This document shows positions 1 through 6,348 of a stretch of DNA of 7,490 nucleotides, in pieces. Below the pieces are notes generated by a model. That model was not told the DNA's origin and did not search any database. It saw only the letters and a list, made by a program, of their open reading frames with translations. Origin of the DNA: Caldisericota bacterium (GTDB taxonomy: Bacteria > Caldisericota > Caldisericia > Caldisericales > Caldisericaceae); the NCBI GenBank assembly GCA_030642335.1, contig DAOWNX010000035.1:1-7490 (forward strand). The letters are read 5' to 3'. The translations under genes and the position numbers were made by a program. Numbering within the stretch: position 1 is the stretch's first letter; every line of letters starts with the position of its first letter.

Positions 1-480
1 AAAGGACGGAAAGATTTAAGGGAAGAAGGCGTAGAAGAAAAAGATATGATATTTGAATATTATCTTGATATGAGGTATAAGGGACAGTCGCATGAAATAA
101 CAGTACTGTTTAGTGACAATTTCATTGAAGAATTCCATTATGCCCATAAAAAACATTTTGGTTATAGTACCCAGGATAAAGAAACCGAAGTTGTTAATAT
201 ACGCTTGCGTGCCCATGGGCTACTTAAAAAACCTCAACTTAAAAAATTCAGTAAAAAGACGATAAGTTCCGGTAAACACGCTCGTGTATCGGATACTCAA
301 GTAATTTTTAATTCCCGTAAACTCAAGACAACTGTTTATGATAGAAACCTTTTGCATCCGGGGAATGTTATAGATGGTCCTGCAATAATAACGGAGTATT
401 CCTCTACTGTTGTTTTACCTCCCCTTACTAGACTTGAAGTGGATAATTACCTGAATCTTATAGTTGAGATAGGAGATTAG
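1..480 (+). CDS. hyuA: Hydantoinase A / oxoprolinase-family subunit, C-terminal part (5' end outside window)
   Basis: The frame is open from base 1 to the TAG stop, so this is the last 159 residues of a gene that begins before the window; the ATG at 46 is internal. Family features visible: DMRYKGQSHE at fragment residues 23-32 (the DxRYxGQ-type motif of HyuA/oxoprolinase proteins), an HKKHFGY segment followed by VVNIRLRAHG, and near the end GPAIITEYSSTVVLPP, the usual C-terminal signature. HyuA proteins are normally about 650-700 residues and carry the ATP-binding actin-like fold, which would lie upstream. With HyuB the family opens or modifies cyclic amides (N-methylhydantoin, 5-oxoproline) or carboxylates ketones, in the cytoplasm. 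The hyuB gene follows after two bases, as expected for an obligate partner. Family assignment is firm; substrate is unknown. Confidence 0.9.
   Translation, partial: KGRKDLREEGVEEKDMIFEYYLDMRYKGQSHEITVLFSDNFIEEFHYAHKKHFGYSTQDKETEVVNIRLRAHGLLKKPQLKKFSKKTISSGKHARVSDTQVIFNSRKLKTTVYDRNLLHPGNVIDGPAIITEYSSTVVLPPLTRLEVDNYLNLIVEIGD
471..475 (+). promoter_or_regulatory. Ribosome binding site for hyuB
   Basis: AGGAG lies inside the last codons of the upstream hyuA frame, seven bases before the ATG at 483. It supports this start and tight co-expression of the two subunits. Confidence 0.75.
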
Positions 481-482
481 AT

Positions 483-2045
483 ATGAGTTATAATCCTGTG
501 CTTCTTGAGATTTTTAAAAATAAATTTTCTTCTGTTGCAGAAGAAATGGGAATGGTTTTGAATAGAACAGCCTTTTCTGTCAATATAAAAGAGCGTAGAG
601 ATTATTCCTGCGCTGTTTTTGCTAAAAATAGTGATATGATAGCGCAAGCTGCTCATATTCCGGTGCATCTTGGCTCAATGCCTCTCTCAGTCAGAGCTGC
701 CGTAAACAGCATAGAGATGGAAGAGGGTGATATGGTAATGTTGAATGATCCGTTCTGTGGCGGCACTCATTTGCCAGATATTACACTTGTTGCTCCTTTT
801 TACTTCAATTCTGATAAACCTTTTCTATACGTGGCAAGTAGAGCTCATCATTCTGATGTGGGAGGTATGAGTCCTGCTTCGATGCCGCTGTCTACGTCTA
901 TATTTCAAGAAGGAATAATTGTACCACCAATAAAGTTGATTGAAAAAGGGAAAATTGATAGAAAAATTTTGTCTCTTTTTCTGAGTAATGTGAGGACACC
1001 AATCGAACGAGAGGGTGATTTTACAGCACAAATTATGGCAAACATAACGGGGCTAAAACGATTGAAAGAGATTTTTGAAAAATACGGTGAGGATAAAACA
1101 TTGCTCTATTCAGACGAGATCGTCAGATACACAGGCAGAATTACAAGGAAAACTATAGAAGCAATACCTGATGGTGTTTATGAGTTTACAGATTATATGG
1201 ATGATGATGGGATAAACGATAAACCAGTTAAATTGAATGTGAAGATTAAAATTAAAGACAGCAGAATGACAATAGATTTCTCAGAAAGTGATACACAGGT
1301 CGAGGGGAGCATAAATGCAGTTCGTGCAATTACTCTTTCTGCTTGTTTATATGTACTTCGATGTCTTATGCCAGAAGGTACTCCAACAAATGCGGGCATA
1401 TTAAAGAATATAAAGGTAGTAACTAAGAGAGGTACAATTGTGGATGCAGAGTTTCCAGCAGCTGTTGCTGGAGGCAATGTAGAAACAAGCCAGCGAATTG
1501 TCGATGTTCTACTTGGCGCATTTTCGAAAGCTTTGCCAGAAAAGATTCCTGCTGCTAGCCAGGGTACTATGAATAATATTACTATTGGTGGTGTTGATAA
1601 GAAAAACGGAGCAAGCTTTGCTTATTATGAAACTATAGGAGGCGGTATGGGGGCTAGTGCACAAAATGATGGTGCGGATGCCGTTCATTCCCATATGACA
1701 AATACATTAAATACACCTGTTGAGGCCTTAGAGTATTCGTATCCGTTTTTTGTTACTGAGTATTCAATTAGGGTTAATAGTGGTGGTAAGGGCAAATTTT
1801 CTGGTGGTAATGGGATGGTGAGAGAGATAAAGGTTTTATGCGATGTGAATGTAACAGTTTTAAGTGAAAGAAGAAAATTTTCTCCATATGGGTTATTTGG
1901 AGGATATAAAGGATGCAGCGGTAAAAATGTTGTTATAAGAAAAAATGGAAAAGTTGAAGAAAAAGGAGGAAAATTTAGCTGTGACCTTAAATCGGGAGAT
2001 ACTTTAAGAATAGAGACCCCTGGTGGTGGTGGCTATGGAGAATAA
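483..2045 (+). CDS. hyuB: Hydantoinase B / oxoprolinase-family subunit
   Basis: Complete 520-residue protein, within the normal length for stand-alone HyuB subunits. Conserved blocks in order: NRTAFSVNIKERRDYSCAVF (27-46), HIPVHLGSMP (58-67), NDPFCGGTHLPD (88-99), ASRAHHSDVGG (118-128), AGGNVETSQR in the middle of the protein, then GGGMGASAQNDGADAVHSHM and a glycine-rich C-terminus PGGGGYGE (513-520). The His/Asp-rich blocks at 88-128 are typical of the HyuB/acetone carboxylase alpha fold. HyuB is expected to pair with the upstream HyuA as a cytoplasmic ATP-dependent hydrolase or carboxylase acting on a cyclic amide or related compound. Candidates are N-methylhydantoinase, 5-oxoprolinase and ketone carboxylase; motifs do not separate these. 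No third small subunit (as in acetone carboxylase), racemase or carbamoylase gene follows, so the pair may act alone or with genes upstream of the window. Confidence 0.93.
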   Translation: MSYNPVLLEIFKNKFSSVAEEMGMVLNRTAFSVNIKERRDYSCAVFAKNSDMIAQAAHIPVHLGSMPLSVRAAVNSIEMEEGDMVMLNDPFCGGTHLPDITLVAPFYFNSDKPFLYVASRAHHSDVGGMSPASMPLSTSIFQEGIIVPPIKLIEKGKIDRKILSLFLSNVRTPIEREGDFTAQIMANITGLKRLKEIFEKYGEDKTLLYSDEIVRYTGRITRKTIEAIPDGVYEFTDYMDDDGINDKPVKLNVKIKIKDSRMTIDFSESDTQVEGSINAVRAITLSACLYVLRCLMPEGTPTNAGILKNIKVVTKRGTIVDAEFPAAVAGGNVETSQRIVDVLLGAFSKALPEKIPAASQGTMNNITIGGVDKKNGASFAYYETIGGGMGASAQNDGADAVHSHMTNTLNTPVEALEYSYPFFVTEYSIRVNSGGKGKFSGGNGMVREIKVLCDVNVTVLSERRKFSPYGLFGGYKGCSGKNVVIRKNGKVEEKGGKFSCDLKSGDTLRIETPGGGGYGE

Positions 2046-2171
2046 ATATCGATAATTTACTATTTTCAAAATGTAATATAGTGGATAGTTAGCAGCCTTA
2101 ACACTATGTGATGAGTTGCTCTGTTATTACCAAGCTTGATTTATTTCATTCACTCGGTACAATAGTTAGGT
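2046..2171 (+). other. Intergenic region between hyuB and glmM
   Basis: A 126-bp AT-rich gap with no small reading frame that I would support. The only inverted repeat noticed is short and weak (ATAGTG at 2078-2083 with CACTAT at 2102-2107) and has no T-run, so no intrinsic terminator for hyuAB is evident. The right end holds the glmM promoter. Confidence 0.5.
2136..2163 (+). promoter_or_regulatory. Predicted sigma-70-type promoter of glmM-glmS
   Basis: TTGATT (2136-2141) and TACAAT (2158-2163) are separated by 16 bases, close to the TTGACA/TATAAT consensus. The usual distance from -10 to the start of transcription would put +1 at about 2169-2172, at or within three bases of the glmM ATG. 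The message would therefore be leaderless or nearly so. This agrees with the lack of a usable Shine-Dalgarno sequence there: the only AGG, at 2168-2170, is one base from the ATG. Confidence 0.6.
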
Positions 2172-3497
2172 ATGAGAAAAATATTCGGAACTGATGGAGC
2201 ACGTGGCATTGCAAATAAAGAATTAACAGCAGAATTGGCACTTAACATTGGAAGGGCAGCAGGTTTTATCTTCAAAAACGGGGCATCTTTTCTTGTTGGT
2301 GAAGATACACGCATTTCTTCTCCGATGCTGAGAAATGCAATTTCTGCAGGCATTGCAAGTGTAGGGGTAGATGTGGTACAGGCAGGAATTATTCCAACCC
2401 CTGCAATATCTTTACTTACTTATTTGATGCATTTTTCTTCCGGTGTTGTAATTTCTGCGTCACATAATCCGGTGGAGTACAACGGTATAAAACTTTTTGA
2501 TGCAGACGGGTGCAAGCTGAAAGATGAATTAGAAGAAAAAATTGAGCGGATTATAGAAGATAATTTTAATGGTTATAGTATGCCGGGAGGTGATACTTCA
2601 GGTAATGTAACAATAGACGCGACACTGAGAGACAAATATATTGGCTATCTTTATAAAAAATTTCCACTTAATTTGCAGGATTTTAAAATTGTAGTGGACA
2701 GTGCTTTTGGCGCAACATACTATACGACACCTGCGATGCTTAACGTGTGCGGTGGAGAAATAATCCCTTGCAATAATGAACCGGATGGGGGAAAAATCAA
2801 TGTAAATTGTGGCTCCACTACTCCTTCTTTTATTTCTTCTACTACGGTAAAAAATAGTGCAGATATCGGGATTGCTCATGATGGTGACGGTGATAGGGTA
2901 ATCTTTTCTGATGAAAAAGGCACAATTGTTGACGGTGATGAAACAATGCTAATTGTAGGCAAGCACTTAAAAAATAAAGGGCTTCTTGTAAATGATACGG
3001 TGGTAGGCACTGTTATGAGCAATATGGGCATTGAAAGGGCGTTTAAGGAAAATGGAATTCGTTTTGTTAGAGCACCTGTGGGCGATAGATACGTATTGGA
3101 AGAGATGAACAGGCAGGGAGCAATTATTGGAGGTGAACAGTCTGGCCACATTATATTCCTTAAAGAGAATCACACTGGAGACGGGTTGGTTACGGCTCTT
3201 GTTCTGTTATCAGTGATGAAAGAAACGGGCAAACCACTCAGCGAATTGCGTAAAGGCATCGTCCATTTTCCACAAATCCTTGTAAATATGCACGTGAAGA
3301 GCAAAAAAATTATACAGAAAGAAAGTGTGAAACAATTTATACAAAAAGAGCAATTGCGTATTGAAGGAAGAGGCAGAATTTTAGTACGGCCTTCAGGAAC
3401 AGAGCCTTTAATCCGTATTATGGTTGAAGGTGAAAGTGAATCAGAAATTAACGAAATTGCTGGCAGGATAAGATTGTTTATTGAGGAGGAAAAATAA
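2172..3497 (+). CDS. glmM: Phosphoglucosamine mutase GlmM
   Basis: Complete 441-residue protein, close to the usual 445. It converts glucosamine-6-phosphate to glucosamine-1-phosphate, the step before GlmU in UDP-GlcNAc synthesis, in the cytoplasm. The four-domain alpha-D-phosphohexomutase layout is visible: the N-terminal FGTDGARG (5-12) fixes the start; ISASHNP (94-100) carries the phosphorylated catalytic serine S97; DGDGDR (237-242) is the Mg2+ loop; GGEQSGH (320-326) is the sugar-binding loop that separates GlmM from phosphomannomutases; RPSGTEP (406-412) binds the substrate phosphate. All key residues are intact. The TAA stop shares one base with the ATG of glmS, so both enzymes of the amino-sugar route are co-transcribed and probably translationally coupled. 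Activity of GlmM normally needs phosphorylation of the catalytic serine (family knowledge). Confidence 0.97.
   Translation: MRKIFGTDGARGIANKELTAELALNIGRAAGFIFKNGASFLVGEDTRISSPMLRNAISAGIASVGVDVVQAGIIPTPAISLLTYLMHFSSGVVISASHNPVEYNGIKLFDADGCKLKDELEEKIERIIEDNFNGYSMPGGDTSGNVTIDATLRDKYIGYLYKKFPLNLQDFKIVVDSAFGATYYTTPAMLNVCGGEIIPCNNEPDGGKINVNCGSTTPSFISSTTVKNSADIGIAHDGDGDRVIFSDEKGTIVDGDETMLIVGKHLKNKGLLVNDTVVGTVMSNMGIERAFKENGIRFVRAPVGDRYVLEEMNRQGAIIGGEQSGHIIFLKENHTGDGLVTALVLLSVMKETGKPLSELRKGIVHFPQILVNMHVKSKKIIQKESVKQFIQKEQLRIEGRGRILVRPSGTEPLIRIMVEGESESEINEIAGRIRLFIEEEK
3484..3489 (+). promoter_or_regulatory. Ribosome binding site for glmS
   Basis: A full AGGAGG lies within the last codons of glmM, seven bases before the glmS ATG at 3497. 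Together with the TAATG overlap of stop and start it gives strong, coupled translation of glmS. Confidence 0.85.
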
Positions 3498-5320
3498 TGT
3501 GCGGAATAGTAGGATACATAGGCGATAAAGAAGTACTGCCTATTTTAATAGATGGATTGAAGCGCCTTGAATACAGAGGTTACGATTCAGCAGGCGTTGC
3601 AATACTTGGTGAAGATCTTAAAGTAGTGAAAACTCAAGGAAGGATAAAAGCACTTGAAGAGCGCCTCAAAGACGAAGATTTAAAAGGCAATCTTGGGGTA
3701 GGGCATACTCGCTGGGCGACGCATGGTGCGCCAAATAATGTTAATGCGCATCCTCACTACAGTGAAAGTAAAAATATTGTAGTAGTTCACAACGGCATTA
3801 TCGAGAACTATCTCGAGCTTAAAAAAATGCTTGTTAAAGAAGGACATGATTTCCGTTCGGAAACTGACACAGAGGTTATTGCGTATCTGATTGAGGAATT
3901 TTACGAAGGAGACCTTCTTGAAGCTGTAAAAAAAGCCTATGAAATGTTGGAAGGTTCTTATGCAATTGCTGTGATGAGCAAAGATCAGAAAGATTGTTTT
4001 GTTGTTGTAAGAAAAGACAGTCCTTTAATTGTTGGTCTGGGGAAAGGTGAAAATTTTATTGCGTCTGATATACCTGCTATTTTAACATACACAAGAGAAA
4101 TTATTATCCTTGAAAACGGCGATATTGTGAAGATTACAAAGGATGACGTCAGCGTCTGGGATGCTAATGGCAATAGCGTTAAAAGGCCTGTTCAGCAGGT
4201 TCAGTGGAACGTCGAAGACGCAAAAAAAGGTGGTTTCAAACATTTTATGCTGAAAGAAATTTTTGATGAACCAACCGTAATCAAAGAAGCAATGCGCGGA
4301 AGAATAAAAAATGGTTCTTTTGAAATACCCGAACTTGAACAGATATCAGTAGATTATCTTAAAAATATCCGCCAAATTTTCTTTGTGGCCTGCGGTACGG
4401 CATATCATGCAGGTGTTGTTGGCAAATACCTCGCTGAAAAATATTTAAAGTTACCGGTGCAAGTTGAAGTTGCATCCGAATTTAGATACAGGGACCCCAT
4501 GATAGACGGAAGAACGCTGCTTTTTGTAATTAGTCAATCAGGGGAAACGACTGATACACTTGCGGCATTACGGCTTGGAAAGAAAAAAGGCGCAAAGACG
4601 ATTGGTATTGTAAATGTTGTAGGAAGCTCTGTTGCAAGAGAAGTTGACAATGTTGTTTATGTGCATGCAGGCCCGGAAATTGCAGTAGCTTCAACAAAGG
4701 CATATGTAGCCCAGGTTGAAGTGGTAGCGCTTGTTTTGCTATACTTTGCAAAGAAACTCGGGCTTCTTTCTGTGGAAAACGAAAAAGCTTTGGTGAGTGA
4801 ATTTTTTGCTCTTCCTGAAAAAGCCCAGGCAATCCTTGATAGAAGCAATGAAATTGCAGAGTTTGCATCTACCACAAAAACGATCGAAGAAACATTTTAT
4901 ATAGGGCGGAACCTTGATTATGCGCTTTCCCTTGAAGGTGCACTGAAATTAAAAGAAATTTCGTATGTTCACGCGGAAGGATACCCTGCCGGTGAATTAA
5001 AGCATGGCCCGCTGGCGTTAGTTACTCCGCAATCCCTCATCATTGCTATCGATACGTATGCGCCTCTTCGTAAAAAAACACTGAGTAATATAAAAGAGGT
5101 AAAAGCAAGGCAGGGAAGAGTGCTTGCTATTGCAACAAAAGGTTATAGCGAGATAGAAGAAGTTGCAGACAAAACGTTTTATGTCCCACAAACAATCGAT
5201 GATCTTTCTCCTGTTATATCCGTTATTCCTCTTCAACTTATAGCGTATTATATAGCAGAATCCAGAGGTTTAGATATTGACAAGCCGCGCAACTTGGCTA
5301 AATCTGTAACTGTTGAATGA
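3497..5320 (+). CDS. glmS: Glutamine--fructose-6-phosphate aminotransferase (isomerizing) GlmS
   Basis: Complete 607-residue enzyme (E. coli GlmS is 609). It makes glucosamine-6-phosphate from fructose-6-phosphate and glutamine, the entry step to UDP-GlcNAc. The N-terminal class II glutaminase domain (about 1-220) starts MCGIVGY: C2 becomes the N-terminal nucleophile after Met removal. TRWATHG (71-77), N99-G100 and D124 form the glutamine pocket. Two SIS isomerase domains follow: the first with CGTAYHAG (299-306) and SQSGETTDT (346-354), the second with LEGALKLKEISYVHAEG (479-495), including E487, and LKHGP (501-505) with H503. The C-terminal tail DKPRNLAKSVTVE carries K602, equivalent to the lid lysine K603 of E. 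coli. No residue expected from the family is missing. It lies directly behind glmM, so no glmS ribozyme leader can be present. Confidence 0.98.
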   Translation: MCGIVGYIGDKEVLPILIDGLKRLEYRGYDSAGVAILGEDLKVVKTQGRIKALEERLKDEDLKGNLGVGHTRWATHGAPNNVNAHPHYSESKNIVVVHNGIIENYLELKKMLVKEGHDFRSETDTEVIAYLIEEFYEGDLLEAVKKAYEMLEGSYAIAVMSKDQKDCFVVVRKDSPLIVGLGKGENFIASDIPAILTYTREIIILENGDIVKITKDDVSVWDANGNSVKRPVQQVQWNVEDAKKGGFKHFMLKEIFDEPTVIKEAMRGRIKNGSFEIPELEQISVDYLKNIRQIFFVACGTAYHAGVVGKYLAEKYLKLPVQVEVASEFRYRDPMIDGRTLLFVISQSGETTDTLAALRLGKKKGAKTIGIVNVVGSSVAREVDNVVYVHAGPEIAVASTKAYVAQVEVVALVLLYFAKKLGLLSVENEKALVSEFFALPEKAQAILDRSNEIAEFASTTKTIEETFYIGRNLDYALSLEGALKLKEISYVHAEGYPAGELKHGPLALVTPQSLIIAIDTYAPLRKKTLSNIKEVKARQGRVLAIATKGYSEIEEVADKTFYVPQTIDDLSPVISVIPLQLIAYYIAESRGLDIDKPRNLAKSVTVE

Positions 5321-5367
5321 TTTAAATATTTCAACAAGGCCTATGAAGACAATTTTGTCAAAAGGTA

Positions 5368-5395
5368 TTGATAGAAAAATTTACTAAGATATAAT
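5368..5395 (+). promoter_or_regulatory. Predicted sigma-70-type promoter of the DegV-family gene
   Basis: TTGATA (5368-5373) and a perfect TATAAT (5390-5395) are separated by 16 bases. Transcription should start near 5402, giving a leader of about 55 bases ending in the GGGGAGGGG ribosome site. This is the best promoter match in the window and suggests the gene is expressed independently of glmMS. Confidence 0.75.
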
Positions 5396-5444
5396 ATAAA
5401 AGTGGTTGAAAAGTAAGTTATAAGAAGTAAAAAGGTTATTAAAA

Positions 5445-5453
5445 GGGGAGGGG
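5445..5453 (+). promoter_or_regulatory. Ribosome binding site for the DegV-family gene
   Basis: A G-rich GGGGAGGGG block, containing GGAGG at 5447-5451, ends three bases before the ATG at 5457. It strongly supports that start codon. Confidence 0.75.
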
Positions 5454-5456
5454 CTG

Positions 5457-6302
5457 ATGAGTGAAAAAATAGCCGTAGTCACTGATAGCACTTGTGATTT
5501 AACAAGTGATTTATTAAAAGGGAAAGATATTCATGTTGTTCCACTAAAAGTTATCTATTCTGACAGGGTTTATCACGATAAAATTGATATTACCCCACAA
5601 GAAGTGTATGATAGATTAAGTGAAGAGATACCAACTACTTCTGTTCCGACTCCTCAAGAACTTAAAGAAAAACTATTAGAGCTAAAAAAGGAAAAGTACA
5701 CACATGTACTTGCAATTCATATTTCAAGTGGGTTAAGCGGGACATGTAACGCAATAAGATTAATGAGTAAGGAAGTTGAAGGATTGACTGTTGAAGTTGT
5801 AGATTCAAAAGCGCTTTCAATGGGGTTGGGCAGATTGGTGCTTTACGCACATAACTTGGTAGAGAAGGGCTTGAAGTTTGATGAAATAGTGCAGAAAACA
5901 AAGGATAAAGTCGATGATATAAAAGTATTTTTTGTTGTAGACACGTTAAAATATTTGGTTAAAGGTGGACGCATTGGCAAAGTAGAGGGCACAATAGGCG
6001 GATTGTTAAAAATAAAGCCAATAATTTCTATTAATGAGAATGGAGTATATTATTCATTTGATAAAGTGCGCGGAAGAAAAAAATCCCTTGAGCGACTGTC
6101 TCAAATTGCCGTAAAAGAGATTGAAGAAGGAGAATGTTTTCTGGATGTAATGCATGCTGATGCTGCGAATGAAGCTAAGGCATTATACGGTGAATTAAGC
6201 AAGATGGATAATGTAAAGGAAGTGTCTTTCGGAGAAATCGGGCCTGTTTTGGGTGTTCATGCTGGCCCTGGCCTGGTAGGCATTGCAGTGATGAAAATCT
6301 AA
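5457..6302 (+). CDS. DegV family protein, FakB-like fatty-acid-binding protein
   Basis: Complete 281-residue protein, the usual DegV length. DegV/FakB proteins hold one fatty acid in a buried pocket; FakB types present it to the kinase FakA, which makes acyl-phosphate for phospholipid synthesis from exogenous fatty acids. Family motifs: VVTDSTCDL (7-15) at the N-terminus, TTSVPTP (60-66), SSGLSGT (90-96) with residues that contact the carboxylate in known structures, VVDSKALSMGLG (114-125), LVKGGRIGK (167-175) with GGLLKIKPII (181-190), and HAGPGLVGIAVM near the C-terminus (268-279). No signal peptide or membrane segment is seen, so it is cytoplasmic. It appears to be a single-gene unit with its own promoter; no fakA-like DAK-domain gene is in the window. 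Family is certain; a FakB role rather than another lipid-binding role is inferred. Confidence 0.93.
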   Translation: MSEKIAVVTDSTCDLTSDLLKGKDIHVVPLKVIYSDRVYHDKIDITPQEVYDRLSEEIPTTSVPTPQELKEKLLELKKEKYTHVLAIHISSGLSGTCNAIRLMSKEVEGLTVEVVDSKALSMGLGRLVLYAHNLVEKGLKFDEIVQKTKDKVDDIKVFFVVDTLKYLVKGGRIGKVEGTIGGLLKIKPIISINENGVYYSFDKVRGRKKSLERLSQIAVKEIEEGECFLDVMHADAANEAKALYGELSKMDNVKEVSFGEIGPVLGVHAGPGLVGIAVMKI

Positions 6303-6311
6303 AAATGAAAT

Positions 6312-6348
6312 TTACGTCACACTGGTGCCTGGCACCAGTGTGACGTAA
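6312..6348. terminator. Perfect 18-bp inverted repeat between convergent genes; probable bidirectional terminator or dispersed palindrome
   Basis: TTACGTCACACTGGTGCC (6312-6329), one central T (6330), then the exact reverse complement (6331-6348). As RNA it folds to a 17-bp stem with a three-base loop, without mismatch. It fills 37 of the 46 bases between the DegV stop and the stop of the opposing glutamine synthetase-like gene. There is no T-run after it on the + strand (CTATGAACA). On the - strand it is followed by ATTTCATTTTT, a moderately U-rich tail, so it fits best as a terminator for the leftward gene and could block converging transcripts from both sides. The unusually long, exact stem with a GGTGCC-T-GGCACC core would also suit a REP-like repeated element; one copy only is visible here. 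Confidence 0.65.

Larger units (their letters stand above)
5321..5456 (+). other. Intergenic region between glmS and the DegV gene
   Basis: A 136-bp AT-rich gap. It holds the DegV promoter, a leader of roughly 55 bases and a ribosome site. Two short inverted repeats occur: GTTGAA/TTCAAC with a 12-base loop (5312-5335, straddling the glmS stop) and GACAA-TT-TTGTC (5348-5359). Neither is followed by a T-run, so no intrinsic terminator for glmMS is evident and some read-through into the next gene is possible. Confidence 0.5.

Noticed and set aside
46..48. ATG as the start of the HyuA-family gene
   Set aside because: The same frame is open back to base 1 and the family is several hundred residues longer; the ATG is internal.
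1193..1477. 94-residue reading frame on the - strand inside hyuB
   Set aside because: Antisense to conserved hyuB coding sequence with no family resemblance; a shadow frame.
2078..2107. ATAGTG/CACTAT inverted repeat as the hyuAB terminator
   Set aside because: Short stem with an 18-base loop and no T-run after it; likely chance in AT-rich sequence.
4530..4868. 112-residue reading frame on the - strand inside glmS
   Set aside because: Lies fully antisense to a highly conserved part of glmS, is low-complexity in Gln/Leu, and has no recognisable domain; a shadow frame.
5312..5335. GTTGAA/TTCAAC inverted repeat around the glmS stop as an intrinsic terminator
   Set aside because: Six-base AT-rich stem with a 12-base loop, followed by AAGGCC rather than a T-run; too weak.
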